Virus record (IMG/VR): IMGVR_UViG_3300030329_003549
Span: 1-37,045 of that record
Direction: 5' to 3' (one strand)
DNA length: 37,045 nt
Origin: a virus
Part shown: one piece after another, positions 29,201-35,723 of the stretch
Layout: each line of letters begins with the position of its first letter
How positions within the stretch are numbered: position 1 is the stretch's first letter
Program-made: the position numbers and the translations under genes
The notes under the pieces: generated by a model
Seen by the model: only the letters and a program-made list of their open reading frames with translations
Databases searched by the model: none
Told to the model about the DNA's origin: nothing

Positions 29201-32162
29201 AACCATCGCCTTGATAATTCATACCTGCATCATTTATAATAGTTCTAAAACTAGCCTTAACATCTATCCCTGCATTAGCATCATGCAATTGCAATTTATC
29301 CAAAGACCTATCAAGTATATCATTTTTAAAATCTCTGAAAGCATCAGGATTCCTAATCAAATCTCCTACAACACTTTCTATTCTTTCTTTTATTGCAGTA
29401 GCTTGTTCAAGTGTTAGCTTTGTAGGACTATTCTTAACAACAGTTGGATTTAAATCAAGAACTACACTATGCAATTTATCTATAAAATCCTTCACCTCAC
29501 CATAACCTTCCACATCTTTGGCTGGCTTTTCAATTGAAGGTAATTGCTTATTTAATATTAAATTTTGCAACATAACGAAAGTATCTCTTGCTTCACCAAG
29601 AGGAGCTCCATGCTCATTCCCTCCTGTTAATAGCTGATAGCCTCTTTCTATTTGCTGCAATTTCAATGCAGTATCATAAGTAAAGTGGAATGATCTATCT
29701 CTTAATATATTTAAGTCCAAATCAATCTCATCTCTCCATCTAGGACCATAAACTGAATCCATCATTCTCTCAGAATATTTATTAAAGATTTCAGAAGCTT
29801 TGGTTTGTTGGTCTCCAGACATACCTCTAAATTCTGAAGGTAAAGCTGTTCCAGGTCTTATCCAATTATTATCTATTCCAAATTGATATACAGTAGCAAA
29901 TGTTTTACCTGCATCAAAATCTGCAAAATTTAAAGCTTCTCTTATATCAGGCACTACCATTTCGTCAAGCTTAGTCCCTGCTTCAATAGGAATACCCAAA
30001 GCTTCATAAGTTTCAATTATATAATTTCTCATTATCTCATGTTTCTCTGAGATACTTTTAATTATATTGCTTCTAGTCCACTCTTTAAACTCAGGGTCAA
30101 TATTTAAAGTACTTAATTCCTTACCATTAAATTTAATAGTTGCAAGTTCATTGACTATTTCAAATGCCTGGACTGGTGTATATTGTTTGATATTAATAGG
30201 ATCACCACTATTACCTTCATATATATCTATAATTTTTCTAGCTATATGTAATTTATCTTGATACATAGTAGCTTGCTCTAAAGTAAGATCACCATTTTTC
30301 ACAAGTTCGCTTGTATATTTATTAAAACCTGTAACTAAATCAACTCCTGTTAAATCTTCATTCCCTACATACTTTTTAAATACATTTTCTATTTCTTTAA
30401 ATTCAGGGGTAGCATCCATTTGCCTTTTAATACTATTGCTAGCAGCTTTATTGGCTTCATCGCTCATTCTACCATCGCCAAAAACATAACTAATAGATTT
30501 CAACTTATCCTTATCCATTCCAAATGTTTCAAGACCACCCATTATTTTCTTAAGCTTATTAGCCTTTCCTACTATATCTCCTTGTATCTTACTGGTCCAC
30601 ATAGGAACATCACCTGTTTGGAATACTTTATTAAACCATCCAGGTTTAGTAGTATCGGTATGGAAGCTATGTGGCTTTCTAGTAAAAAACATAGCAGTCA
30701 TAACATTAGCTGCTATTTCATGTAGAGTTTCTCCCATAGCCATTCTAAGCGATTCCATGCTTAATCCATTATTATAGAAACTATGAGCTAAGCCCATGCC
30801 ATTCATTGCAACTACACCAACTCCCATTCTAGGAAGAGAGTAAAACATATCTTTACCAAATTCTTTAGTCCATTCTATTGGAGCATTAACTATGAACTTT
30901 CTTCTAAGAGCACTTAAGTACTCTCTCATCTCAGCAGTCCCTGCATCATCTGTAGCTGTAGCCCACCAATTATCAGGCTTATTTCTCCACTTCATGGGTA
31001 ATTTAGCATCTAAATAGCCACCAGATATCTTATGCATAGCTGTAATCTGAGCTCTCAACTCTTCATTGCTATATTTCTTTAAAGGCTTGTAATAACTAGA
31101 GGAAGCTTTACTTACTATTTTACGCATTCTAGATAAATGCTGTCCCGAAGTACCACCTCTCCAGAACTGAACGGGACCCAATATTGACATAAACAGACCT
31201 TCAAATAAGGCTTCTCGCGCCCAATTCCCTGCTATTTTACCATAATTTAAATCATAATTATCTGGTTTGTACTTATATCCATCCATCCCTTCAAATTCTA
31301 CACCATAAGCCTTTTGCCAAGCTATATTTTGAGCTGTTCTTAAAGTAGCTATTCCAACCCCAATAGCTGCATCATAAGCCATAGCTCCAACAATATATCC
31401 AGACCGAGGACCTAAACCAGCTCTATTGGCTACGATATTCATCATTTGCATTGCATTTTTGGGGTTATTTCGAGAAACTATCTTAACAGCTTCAGTAGAA
31501 AGAGCATCAAGTATCTCGTCATCAGCTATATTTAGAGTCTTCTGCATATTACTACGCACAGTAGATCTCATCGTTTGCTCTATTATTTCAGCTCCTAAAG
31601 CTGATTCTATTTTATGAATAGCTGCACTTGCTTCTGCGACCTCATAGGCATCATCAATAATTTGAGTCGCTTTTTTAGAAGTAAGAACTTCACTTACTTT
31701 TTTACGACCAGGAGATACAGGGAAATTCCCAGCCGCTTTAACTAATTCTTTTGTAGATTTAGCTGAAGCCCATTTAGTTCCAATTCCAGTAACTCTACCT
31801 AGAGTAGTAACACCTTTTCCAACAGCTTTTCCAACTAAAGAATATGGGATAAGATATCCGAGAGCTGTTCCTATCATATTACCAGCTCTACCTGAAGCAG
31901 ACAATTCATCCCAATCTCCAGCAGCATCCCCAGCTATCATCTCCTCCCAGGTATCTGCATCATCGCCATACACCCCTTCTTTGTAAGCATCTGCTGCATT
32001 CAGCAAACCCAATGAGCCTGTATCTGTAAATCCCCAAGCAGCTTGACCTAGAAAATCGTATAATGCATTTCCAGTAGTACCTTGACCTGTCTCTTCTATA
32101 AAGGTTCTTCTATTCTTACGTTCTCTTTCTTGGAATAAATCGTAAAGAGCATTATTGGACAT
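23214..32162 (-). CDS. Giant protein, candidate virion RNA polymerase of two-barrel type (2982 aa)
   Basis: One frame of 8949 bases. The segment 2129-2190 reads VRQPRNMIGDVVISKMAIVDG, then a variable loop, then KPQDADFDFDKSFNYVA. An R-x-P element (R2131, P2133) ~40 residues before a D-x-D-F-D-F-D motif (D2174, D2176, D2178, D2180) is the layout of the catalytic double-psi barrel: NADFDGD in bacterial beta-prime, D-x-DGD in QDE-1/RDR, DFDID in the crAss-like virion polymerase. An earlier LTFSSSNKKN segment (K1788/K1789) could be the partner-barrel lysine region. The N-terminal ~450 residues have several Gly/Ala hydrophobic helices (near 95-135, 255-275, 445-460), as in ejected proteins. It has a good RBS (AGGAGAATAATAA) and sits beside internal-protein genes. 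It would be ejected with the DNA to transcribe early genes; the rest of the chain is unassigned. Confidence 0.72.
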   Translation of the reverse strand: MSNNALYDLFQERERKNRRTFIEETGQGTTGNALYDFLGQAAWGFTDTGSLGLLNAADAYKEGVYGDDADTWEEMIAGDAAGDWDELSASGRAGNMIGTALGYLIPYSLVGKAVGKGVTTLGRVTGIGTKWASAKSTKELVKAAGNFPVSPGRKKVSEVLTSKKATQIIDDAYEVAEASAAIHKIESALGAEIIEQTMRSTVRSNMQKTLNIADDEILDALSTEAVKIVSRNNPKNAMQMMNIVANRAGLGPRSGYIVGAMAYDAAIGVGIATLRTAQNIAWQKAYGVEFEGMDGYKYKPDNYDLNYGKIAGNWAREALFEGLFMSILGPVQFWRGGTSGQHLSRMRKIVSKASSSYYKPLKKYSNEELRAQITAMHKISGGYLDAKLPMKWRNKPDNWWATATDDAGTAEMREYLSALRRKFIVNAPIEWTKEFGKDMFYSLPRMGVGVVAMNGMGLAHSFYNNGLSMESLRMAMGETLHEIAANVMTAMFFTRKPHSFHTDTTKPGWFNKVFQTGDVPMWTSKIQGDIVGKANKLKKIMGGLETFGMDKDKLKSISYVFGDGRMSDEANKAASNSIKRQMDATPEFKEIENVFKKYVGNEDLTGVDLVTGFNKYTSELVKNGDLTLEQATMYQDKLHIARKIIDIYEGNSGDPINIKQYTPVQAFEIVNELATIKFNGKELSTLNIDPEFKEWTRSNIIKSISEKHEIMRNYIIETYEALGIPIEAGTKLDEMVVPDIREALNFADFDAGKTFATVYQFGIDNNWIRPGTALPSEFRGMSGDQQTKASEIFNKYSERMMDSVYGPRWRDEIDLDLNILRDRSFHFTYDTALKLQQIERGYQLLTGGNEHGAPLGEARDTFVMLQNLILNKQLPSIEKPAKDVEGYGEVKDFIDKLHSVVLDLNPTVVKNSPTKLTLEQATAIKERIESVVGDLIRNPDAFRDFKNDILDRSLDKLQLHDANAGIDVKASFRTIINDAGMNYQGDGYKVVLPSVESIGNHLKAMKESGAISDEAYNSLKTHYEKVMAIAADSKYPMTFDDNLIENKEGDWYRALLKSKATGEAALDHIAFDRIGQYSEFLNNEVTKFEKQLEWLSSGMNNLDTTGREKVQKQMDIVVKEMKATMDLVKILKTALKDNDPYTLRALARKEGDIESVLNLLSQSPANSSRMEYAENVLRIAKEVQDKAQQIVLNETSAQAFIREQLRSKNIQDKDVQDNSMRITTPIFSNKYRMPMNEIDKLFEIDRSTRRSSEDLKSMTRNILGDYYELTGDIRSLQLRSDVKSLVRKIEQLSGDVLLSDDNFMNFVVKPLELKMRIEVENMPNELKPSQAQMDSDLYGITSNYFSKRVVKTLKLDLRTNKLIQSESVVGNTKERGLTGILELLDPSQNFIYLAERTGIDMDGKSIRDINTRDLAAYNSALKSGNFSIEHSKAESEFYKTDDVSKLKDVNQDHSLEGERFEIIPINESTSLVVRVDKSPGSIHRELAIQYSQGGELYKKIEALYDGDLGLDTPKHKVIRDLLQTIRGGKDDMSVVQGIKLTRLLLNMPNDVEFVVGNGDINLEHSRIKRNYKYDKLNETKNGYVPTVENRAKTAKMYQNSKSRLYNNVYDQVKDWFEADKKVKSITIKDEKTDFDRSNNEYNIFNSLDRAKVKLDEKLANGDFGDDRSGGNPDYLYNLKLIGDAQKSIVDGETFVTKEFYLASMAMIGLHPDMVRTDATGNVVGFKSGGIKPTISHSKIVTEGKGIDGSDYGQVEQWFGKTAFKYNPVMNDLMSDLGVDMLTFSSSNKKNLFKRRVGEDTTDRFANLNPVASEQLPIRWHDYVNRNTIRERVEDVITEIPLESFSLRTISKEHDPSVAANTGIHMSDKNGISEWIGLQRKITAYKDDLNTMYTDPYFRTALGQKVVSSMTETGDPSMTNSAISSILSRDGLILEPWAQRKLEENLINYYINNGSISGGVVEDGSLDVMTADYGNLDISVRSTINDRPTVQYYGEFLPSYYASQKLFKKPGSELNGVHNVLIQRIKYKAEDGNMREADAFLVDIQGEKFLQVEGRFIDEKGRLRDIDDPGFFHLEYDSNNSAAYRRAERIEKEAYEMKDQEGRLLIDENTTLASAALSLDPLGLSVGMLNVRQPRNMIGDVVISKMAIVDGKAHVDENAGNTSMMNSVDAIKPQDADFDFDKSFNYVAAPGEFWRETNKVAGYITGSSEGQDGAINRLFDPNVQTGFFAKTLPDLISGDYTNDMILAEVNVARGQFIKMHQTSTYLSNMFKSDNLLLTFDVGDIVDINQATLQVRLNNSGKYVNLVDNISDMAKRFIDMYDRLPSTASVDKIRSMQDEIWFGENGIFDIGVEERGSYGNFKKVNEYKLTDDRFKFVRDAIRARLIDPLNSYLKYNRGVQTDVAGVQTRATIEDYNRAFVNLYNKTLDISKAGKWGLDPRVNFEAGLNRAMRYFDESQNPYDVAMRELHGVHIKSSTMKEEGSFGKGYKKSDEIVDYIENGFIEGARETRLQQENRLFNIALNEYVKDESRVLRLLELAKRERSLTIEIESKKKFVKPTEENTELANLTAQLSRVKELKADMEESVSYMFGKNDEINPPKLLSNYGYGQGDFYNRSGKAVVVLDNKGKIVEVVQPNRTNRNSISKTRHKMIENGKRYQVTSGDEQQGLRILAEAFGGNPVIRDSDGKVHRMDIYELVEYLNIDYGSLQAKIRSLGAELAEKDFRSREDFAKYSIRRKATLFDALFKDIDDPVYRKALILRLLAPDVSDKIVNIRSVNQGGPKKAVFDYMYLENKLNEPTMALLTDIASGEYKPDYMLKDFANEVLNDVTIMKNIAYIASKNRHIDIELLTSRMYTEPASLDGALTTKKMISQDIFNKRESSDANERNAAKVLIEYATGKLVDPSILYKATKVMEASGIPVDRIWGKQRYLTNEDGTVREYGSQRIFINEADALRRKDLGERGGINQSTTQMMKNHWDCLLKGDS

Positions 32163-32165
32163 TTA

Positions 32166-33392
32166 TTATTCTCCTAATAGCGTTCTAATTTCTTCTTCAG
32201 TGGAATATCCATGTAATATTAAATCATCTATAAGCGTAGTAGCTATTGCATTTAGATTTTTACTTTGCTGTTGATCAAGCTCTTTAAGGCCCTGATAAAG
32301 TTCGTCTTTAACATTTAGTTCCACTAATCTATCTTGTACATCATAAAGAGAAGCTTGAATTGAAGAAATCTGAGGGCCCACTTCATCTCCATAACTTATA
32401 GTATTGCCTTCAGCATCGTGAGCAAATTTAAACATACGATTCTCAATTCTCTCTTGACCTTCACCTCTAAACCAATCAGTCCAACCAGCAAATACTTGGG
32501 TGATAGGGACAGCTAAACCTGATATAATAGTATGTGCAGACCGCTCATCCCAATCTTTCCTAAGATTATTCAACGAGCTAAGTAATTCTTTCTTTTGTGC
32601 CCTTAATGATTCCTTCTCCTTTTCTTTGCCAATTATATGAGCATGCATTTCCTCATATCCTTCTTGGCCACCATATTTTTCTTCGATTACTTGCTCATTC
32701 TTATCAATAGTATCTAGTAATTTCAGTATTGCATTATTACTCACTTCTTTCGAGAAAGTAAAAGTTTCTGGAGCATTAGGATCTTTACTAATTTCTATAG
32801 CACTAGCTAACATATGTGCATTAATTTCTTGCTGTAATTCAGGTCTATCGCTAATTATATCTGATATTTTAATCTTTCCAAGACTACCTGCATCAATAAC
32901 TGTTTCATCAATATATCTATGTTTAGCTTCATAAGTATCATAACTTTCCACTTTACCAAGAATATAACCTCTTATTGCTTCATACTTCTTAGCTTGAGCA
33001 TCAGTTTCCTCTGGAACATTTCCTTGCATAGATTCTCTTGAATTAACTTCTGAAAACTCAGACGTAGTATAAACATTAGCCACGCTATTCTCATTTACTG
33101 CATTAAAATAGTCTTCAGGATTATTCATCATTGCTTCTTCAACTGTGCTTAAAGCAAAATCAGCTTGTTCTTCAGTATATCCAAGCTCAGTTGTATAAAC
33201 ATCTTTAAATATATTAGGGTAAAATGCCAAAGCTAAAAGTTCTTCTCCAGCATATGCAGAATCTGCTCCCACATCTCCTCTATTTGCAGATGTCTTGTGA
33301 TGCATATTTATAAATATATTCTTAATATTCTCTTCAGAACCTAAATCTGGAATAGTTTCAAATGTGGGGTCATTGTAATATAAATTTGCCAT
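32166..33392 (-). CDS. Putative internal virion protein (408 aa)
   Basis: Not recognised. It is acidic and mostly helical, with a coiled-coil region (MHAHIIGKEKEKESLRAQKKELLSSLNNLRKDWDER near residue 255) followed by a hydrophobic stretch with aromatic residues (TIISGLAVPITQVFAGWTDWF). It lies three bases before the giant gene and one base after the previous one, without a clear RBS of its own, so translation is probably coupled. Its place between virion-like genes and the polymerase candidate suggests a part of the ejection machinery. No enzyme motif. Confidence 0.65.
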   Translation of the reverse strand: MANLYYNDPTFETIPDLGSEENIKNIFINMHHKTSANRGDVGADSAYAGEELLALAFYPNIFKDVYTTELGYTEEQADFALSTVEEAMMNNPEDYFNAVNENSVANVYTTSEFSEVNSRESMQGNVPEETDAQAKKYEAIRGYILGKVESYDTYEAKHRYIDETVIDAGSLGKIKISDIISDRPELQQEINAHMLASAIEISKDPNAPETFTFSKEVSNNAILKLLDTIDKNEQVIEEKYGGQEGYEEMHAHIIGKEKEKESLRAQKKELLSSLNNLRKDWDERSAHTIISGLAVPITQVFAGWTDWFRGEGQERIENRMFKFAHDAEGNTISYGDEVGPQISSIQASLYDVQDRLVELNVKDELYQGLKELDQQQSKNLNAIATTLIDDLILHGYSTEEEIRTLLGE

Positions 33393-33393
33393 A

Positions 33394-34713
33394 CTATTTT
33401 AAATGAAATTCCCAGTCAAATTCATTATTATTATTATCGGTTTCATCTAAAATATTTTGATTTGATTTCGCTAAAGGTCCCAGTATAAGGTCAGTTCTAA
33501 ATGATCTATATTCAGATACAAATTCTTCAAATGTCATTCTAGTATACCCAAACAATCTTTGAGTTATCTCATCCAACTCTTTCCTCGCATCTGGATCTTT
33601 ATCTTTATATGTATCCCAAGCATCTTCAATAAATCCCTCAAAATAAGTAAAATCAGAATCAGAAATAAGTCCTGTACCCTGATTATAAACAGGCACAGAA
33701 GCCTCATGAGCTGATATGTATTCTTGAAATACTTTAGATACATATTCAGATCTTTCTATTGGATCTATAGGAAATACCTCATCTCTTATTCTTGAGATAG
33801 CATATGCAATACCCTCTTGAATTTCAACTTGTTTCTGCTGGGAATACTCAACTGAATCTGCAGTATATTCTCCTTCAGGAGCTTTTACAACCAAAGCATG
33901 AGTATCAAAACCTTGCAAACCACTTTCTCTATATGCATTATTTACTCTAGTCATTACATATAATCTAGATTTATCTTCTTTCTCGTCAACAGTCTCATCA
34001 GTCTTCTTACTTTTCCATGATTCCGTTCTTGCCTCATCATACTCTTTTGAGACTCTACCTGCTTCTAGTATATTTAAAGATTTAGTAAGTTCTCCTGGGA
34101 CATTTTTATATAAGTTTTCTATTATCGGATTCTCTCCATAAAGACTTTTGTAGACATTGTAATCTATATCTCCTATATCCCAAGCCTCTGGATCATCTCC
34201 ACCTGTATATCCAGCTTCTGGATCTCCTCCTTGAATAAGCTGCTTAGCTTTTAATATATCGCCATAGATAACTTCTTTTAATTGCTCAATCTTAATTTCT
34301 GCATTATCCGCTTTATCTGAATAATACTCAGCCTTTTTAGCATAATCATCAGCTTGTATAGTACTTAAATTTTCCAGTACCTTTAAAGATTCATTTGTTC
34401 TAAATAGCTCATTCAAATCTTCAATCTCTGCGCCTGAAGCTAGATAGGTATTAGTCAACTCTTCCAATAGCCTTTCATTATCTCTATATTCATCCTTCAT
34501 ATCCTTATAATGAAGTAGATTAGCTTCCAACTCATTTCTATCTTCTATTAAATCTTTTTCATGCTGAAGCTTAGCGTCAAATCTCTCTTGTACAGCTTTT
34601 CGCTCTGCTGCTTCTCTTTCTCTTTCACCTTGAGCAGAATAGTATTGCATCAATAGTTGGGGTAATTGTTCTAAGAAGATTCCTAAATCACTTTTTTCAT
34701 ATACAATTGCCAT
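33394..34713 (-). CDS. Coiled-coil putative internal virion protein (439 aa)
   Basis: Not recognised. Residues ~30-165 form a long charged coiled coil (EREREAAERKAVQERFDAKLQHEKDLIEDRNELEANLLHYKDMKDEY, then AEIKIEQLKEVIYGDILKAKQLIQ). A Gly/Asp-rich linker (GGDPEAGYTGGDDPEAWDIGDID) and a helical C-terminal half follow, with an acidic Asn-rich tail. The RBS AAAGGATAAATAA is fair. A long coiled coil followed by a globular part fits core/internal proteins of podovirus-like ejectosomes, but no homologue is recognised. Confidence 0.68.
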   Translation of the reverse strand: MAIVYEKSDLGIFLEQLPQLLMQYYSAQGEREREAAERKAVQERFDAKLQHEKDLIEDRNELEANLLHYKDMKDEYRDNERLLEELTNTYLASGAEIEDLNELFRTNESLKVLENLSTIQADDYAKKAEYYSDKADNAEIKIEQLKEVIYGDILKAKQLIQGGDPEAGYTGGDDPEAWDIGDIDYNVYKSLYGENPIIENLYKNVPGELTKSLNILEAGRVSKEYDEARTESWKSKKTDETVDEKEDKSRLYVMTRVNNAYRESGLQGFDTHALVVKAPEGEYTADSVEYSQQKQVEIQEGIAYAISRIRDEVFPIDPIERSEYVSKVFQEYISAHEASVPVYNQGTGLISDSDFTYFEGFIEDAWDTYKDKDPDARKELDEITQRLFGYTRMTFEEFVSEYRSFRTDLILGPLAKSNQNILDETDNNNNEFDWEFHLK

Positions 34714-34717
34714 TTAT

Positions 34718-35179
34718 TTATCCTTTAATTGCACCTAACATTTGCATGAATTGGTCTTCATATTGTTTGTAAGCTGATTTTTTTTCTTGCTCCATATCTA
34801 CTCCCATTTGCTGCATTCCTAAAGTTCTTTGTTTAGATACATCTCCAACCTGGGAAAATAAATTACTTTGGAATTTTAATGGATTCATAGCACCACCTGA
34901 TAGTCCTGACTTACCCATAGCAAATCGAGATGCTTGTCCCACTTTCTTCATTTCTCCTTTTAGACCTTGAATCTTCGCTTTGGTTCCTTGGTCTAAACTC
35001 TTCATTTTACCTTCAAAGGAAGCTATAATATCACTAATTTCAGTTGGATCAAATTTAGCAAAAAACGTTCGCTTTTTACTCCCAACATCAAGGTCTTTTA
35101 ATAAATCCGTTAGAGTAGTAGGGTCGCTAGCTAAATTAGCTAATTCTTCTGCTGTATAATTTTCAATATCAAATGCCAT
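34718..35179 (-). CDS. Small putative virion protein (153 aa)
   Basis: Not recognised. The N-terminal part is acidic helix (IENYTAEELANLASDPTTLTDLLKDLD). The middle is Lys-rich (GKMKSLDQGTKAKIQGLKGEMKKVGQASRF). A Gly/Met-rich segment (MGKSGLSGGAMNP) precedes a Gln/Met-rich C-terminal helix (LGMQQMGVDMEQEKKSAYKQYEDQFMQMLG). It is separated by two bases from the upstream gene and four from the downstream one; its own RBS is weak, so coupling is likely. Composition fits a small internal or connector-associated protein. Confidence 0.65.
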   Translation of the reverse strand: MAFDIENYTAEELANLASDPTTLTDLLKDLDVGSKKRTFFAKFDPTEISDIIASFEGKMKSLDQGTKAKIQGLKGEMKKVGQASRFAMGKSGLSGGAMNPLKFQSNLFSQVGDVSKQRTLGMQQMGVDMEQEKKSAYKQYEDQFMQMLGAIKG

Positions 35180-35181
35180 AA

Positions 35182-35652
35182 TTAACTAGTTTTTACCCAG
35201 TCAAAAGCACTTGGATCTTTACCCATATAAAGTTGTTTCATCAATTCCAATGAATCCGCTGACTCCATAAATCCTGCTGATACTCCTGATTTTACAGCGC
35301 TTGAAGTTATATCTCCCCTAAGGTCTTCTCCTAGCTTTTTAGCATCTTTTTTATGGAATATAGTATCTTCATGCTCCCCTCTAAGTATCTGTTTATTTTT
35401 TTTCGAAGTGAGGCCTTCTGCTCCTGCATGTCCTCCTACAAGTGATCCTATCCCTGTAGCTAATCCTGCTGCTAAAGCTGTTGAACCAACTACAGCTCCA
35501 ATAGGATTTGCTAGAAGAGCCATTCCTGCTAAACTTCCAAGAGTTCCACCTACTGAACCCCATAAACCTTTTTTCTTAGCTGCTGACTCAGTGGCCCTCA
35601 GATCTTGCTTAGACTTTAGCCCCATTTGATATTGCTTAGCTGCCCAACTCAT
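35182..35652 (-). CDS. Gly/Ala-rich membrane-active internal virion protein candidate (156 aa)
   Basis: Residues ~30-78 are a glycine-zipper-like hydrophobic segment (LWGSVGGTLGSLAGMALLANPIGAVVGSTALAAGLATGIGSLVGG), flanked by a basic, Gln-rich N-terminus and a charged C-terminal half. Such Gly/Ala-rich stretches occur in ejected proteins that span the host envelope, for example the T7 gp14 type. An ideal RBS (AAAGGGAGTTATAT) fixes the start. It is the first of four virion-like genes preceding the giant polymerase candidate and follows a small AT-rich hairpin (35685-35711). The channel-forming role is inferred. Confidence 0.65.
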   Translation of the reverse strand: MSWAAKQYQMGLKSKQDLRATESAAKKKGLWGSVGGTLGSLAGMALLANPIGAVVGSTALAAGLATGIGSLVGGHAGAEGLTSKKNKQILRGEHEDTIFHKKDAKKLGEDLRGDITSSAVKSGVSAGFMESADSLELMKQLYMGKDPSAFDWVKTS

Positions 35653-35684
35653 ATATAACTCCCTTTTTTTACTTAGTTTCTATC

Positions 35685-35711
35685 AATATAAAATACACCT
35701 TGTATTATATT
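35685..35711 (-). promoter_or_regulatory. AT-rich hairpin with three-base loop upstream of the internal-protein genes
   Basis: AATATAAAATACA (35685-35697) folds on TGTATTATATT (35701-35711), 11 bp with a two-base bulge; on the minus strand the loop is AGG. It lies 13 bases after the fibre stop and 33 bases before the next start, so it may terminate or start transcription. The lack of a T-run right after it makes simple termination doubtful. Confidence 0.45.
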
Positions 35712-35723
35712 ATTCCAAATCAA

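Noticed and set aside
32166-34713. Portal or major capsid protein among the 408- and 439-residue genes
   Set aside because: Both are acidic, helical and coiled-coil-rich, with none of the features expected of portals or HK97-fold capsids, and they sit in the internal-protein slot next to the giant gene.
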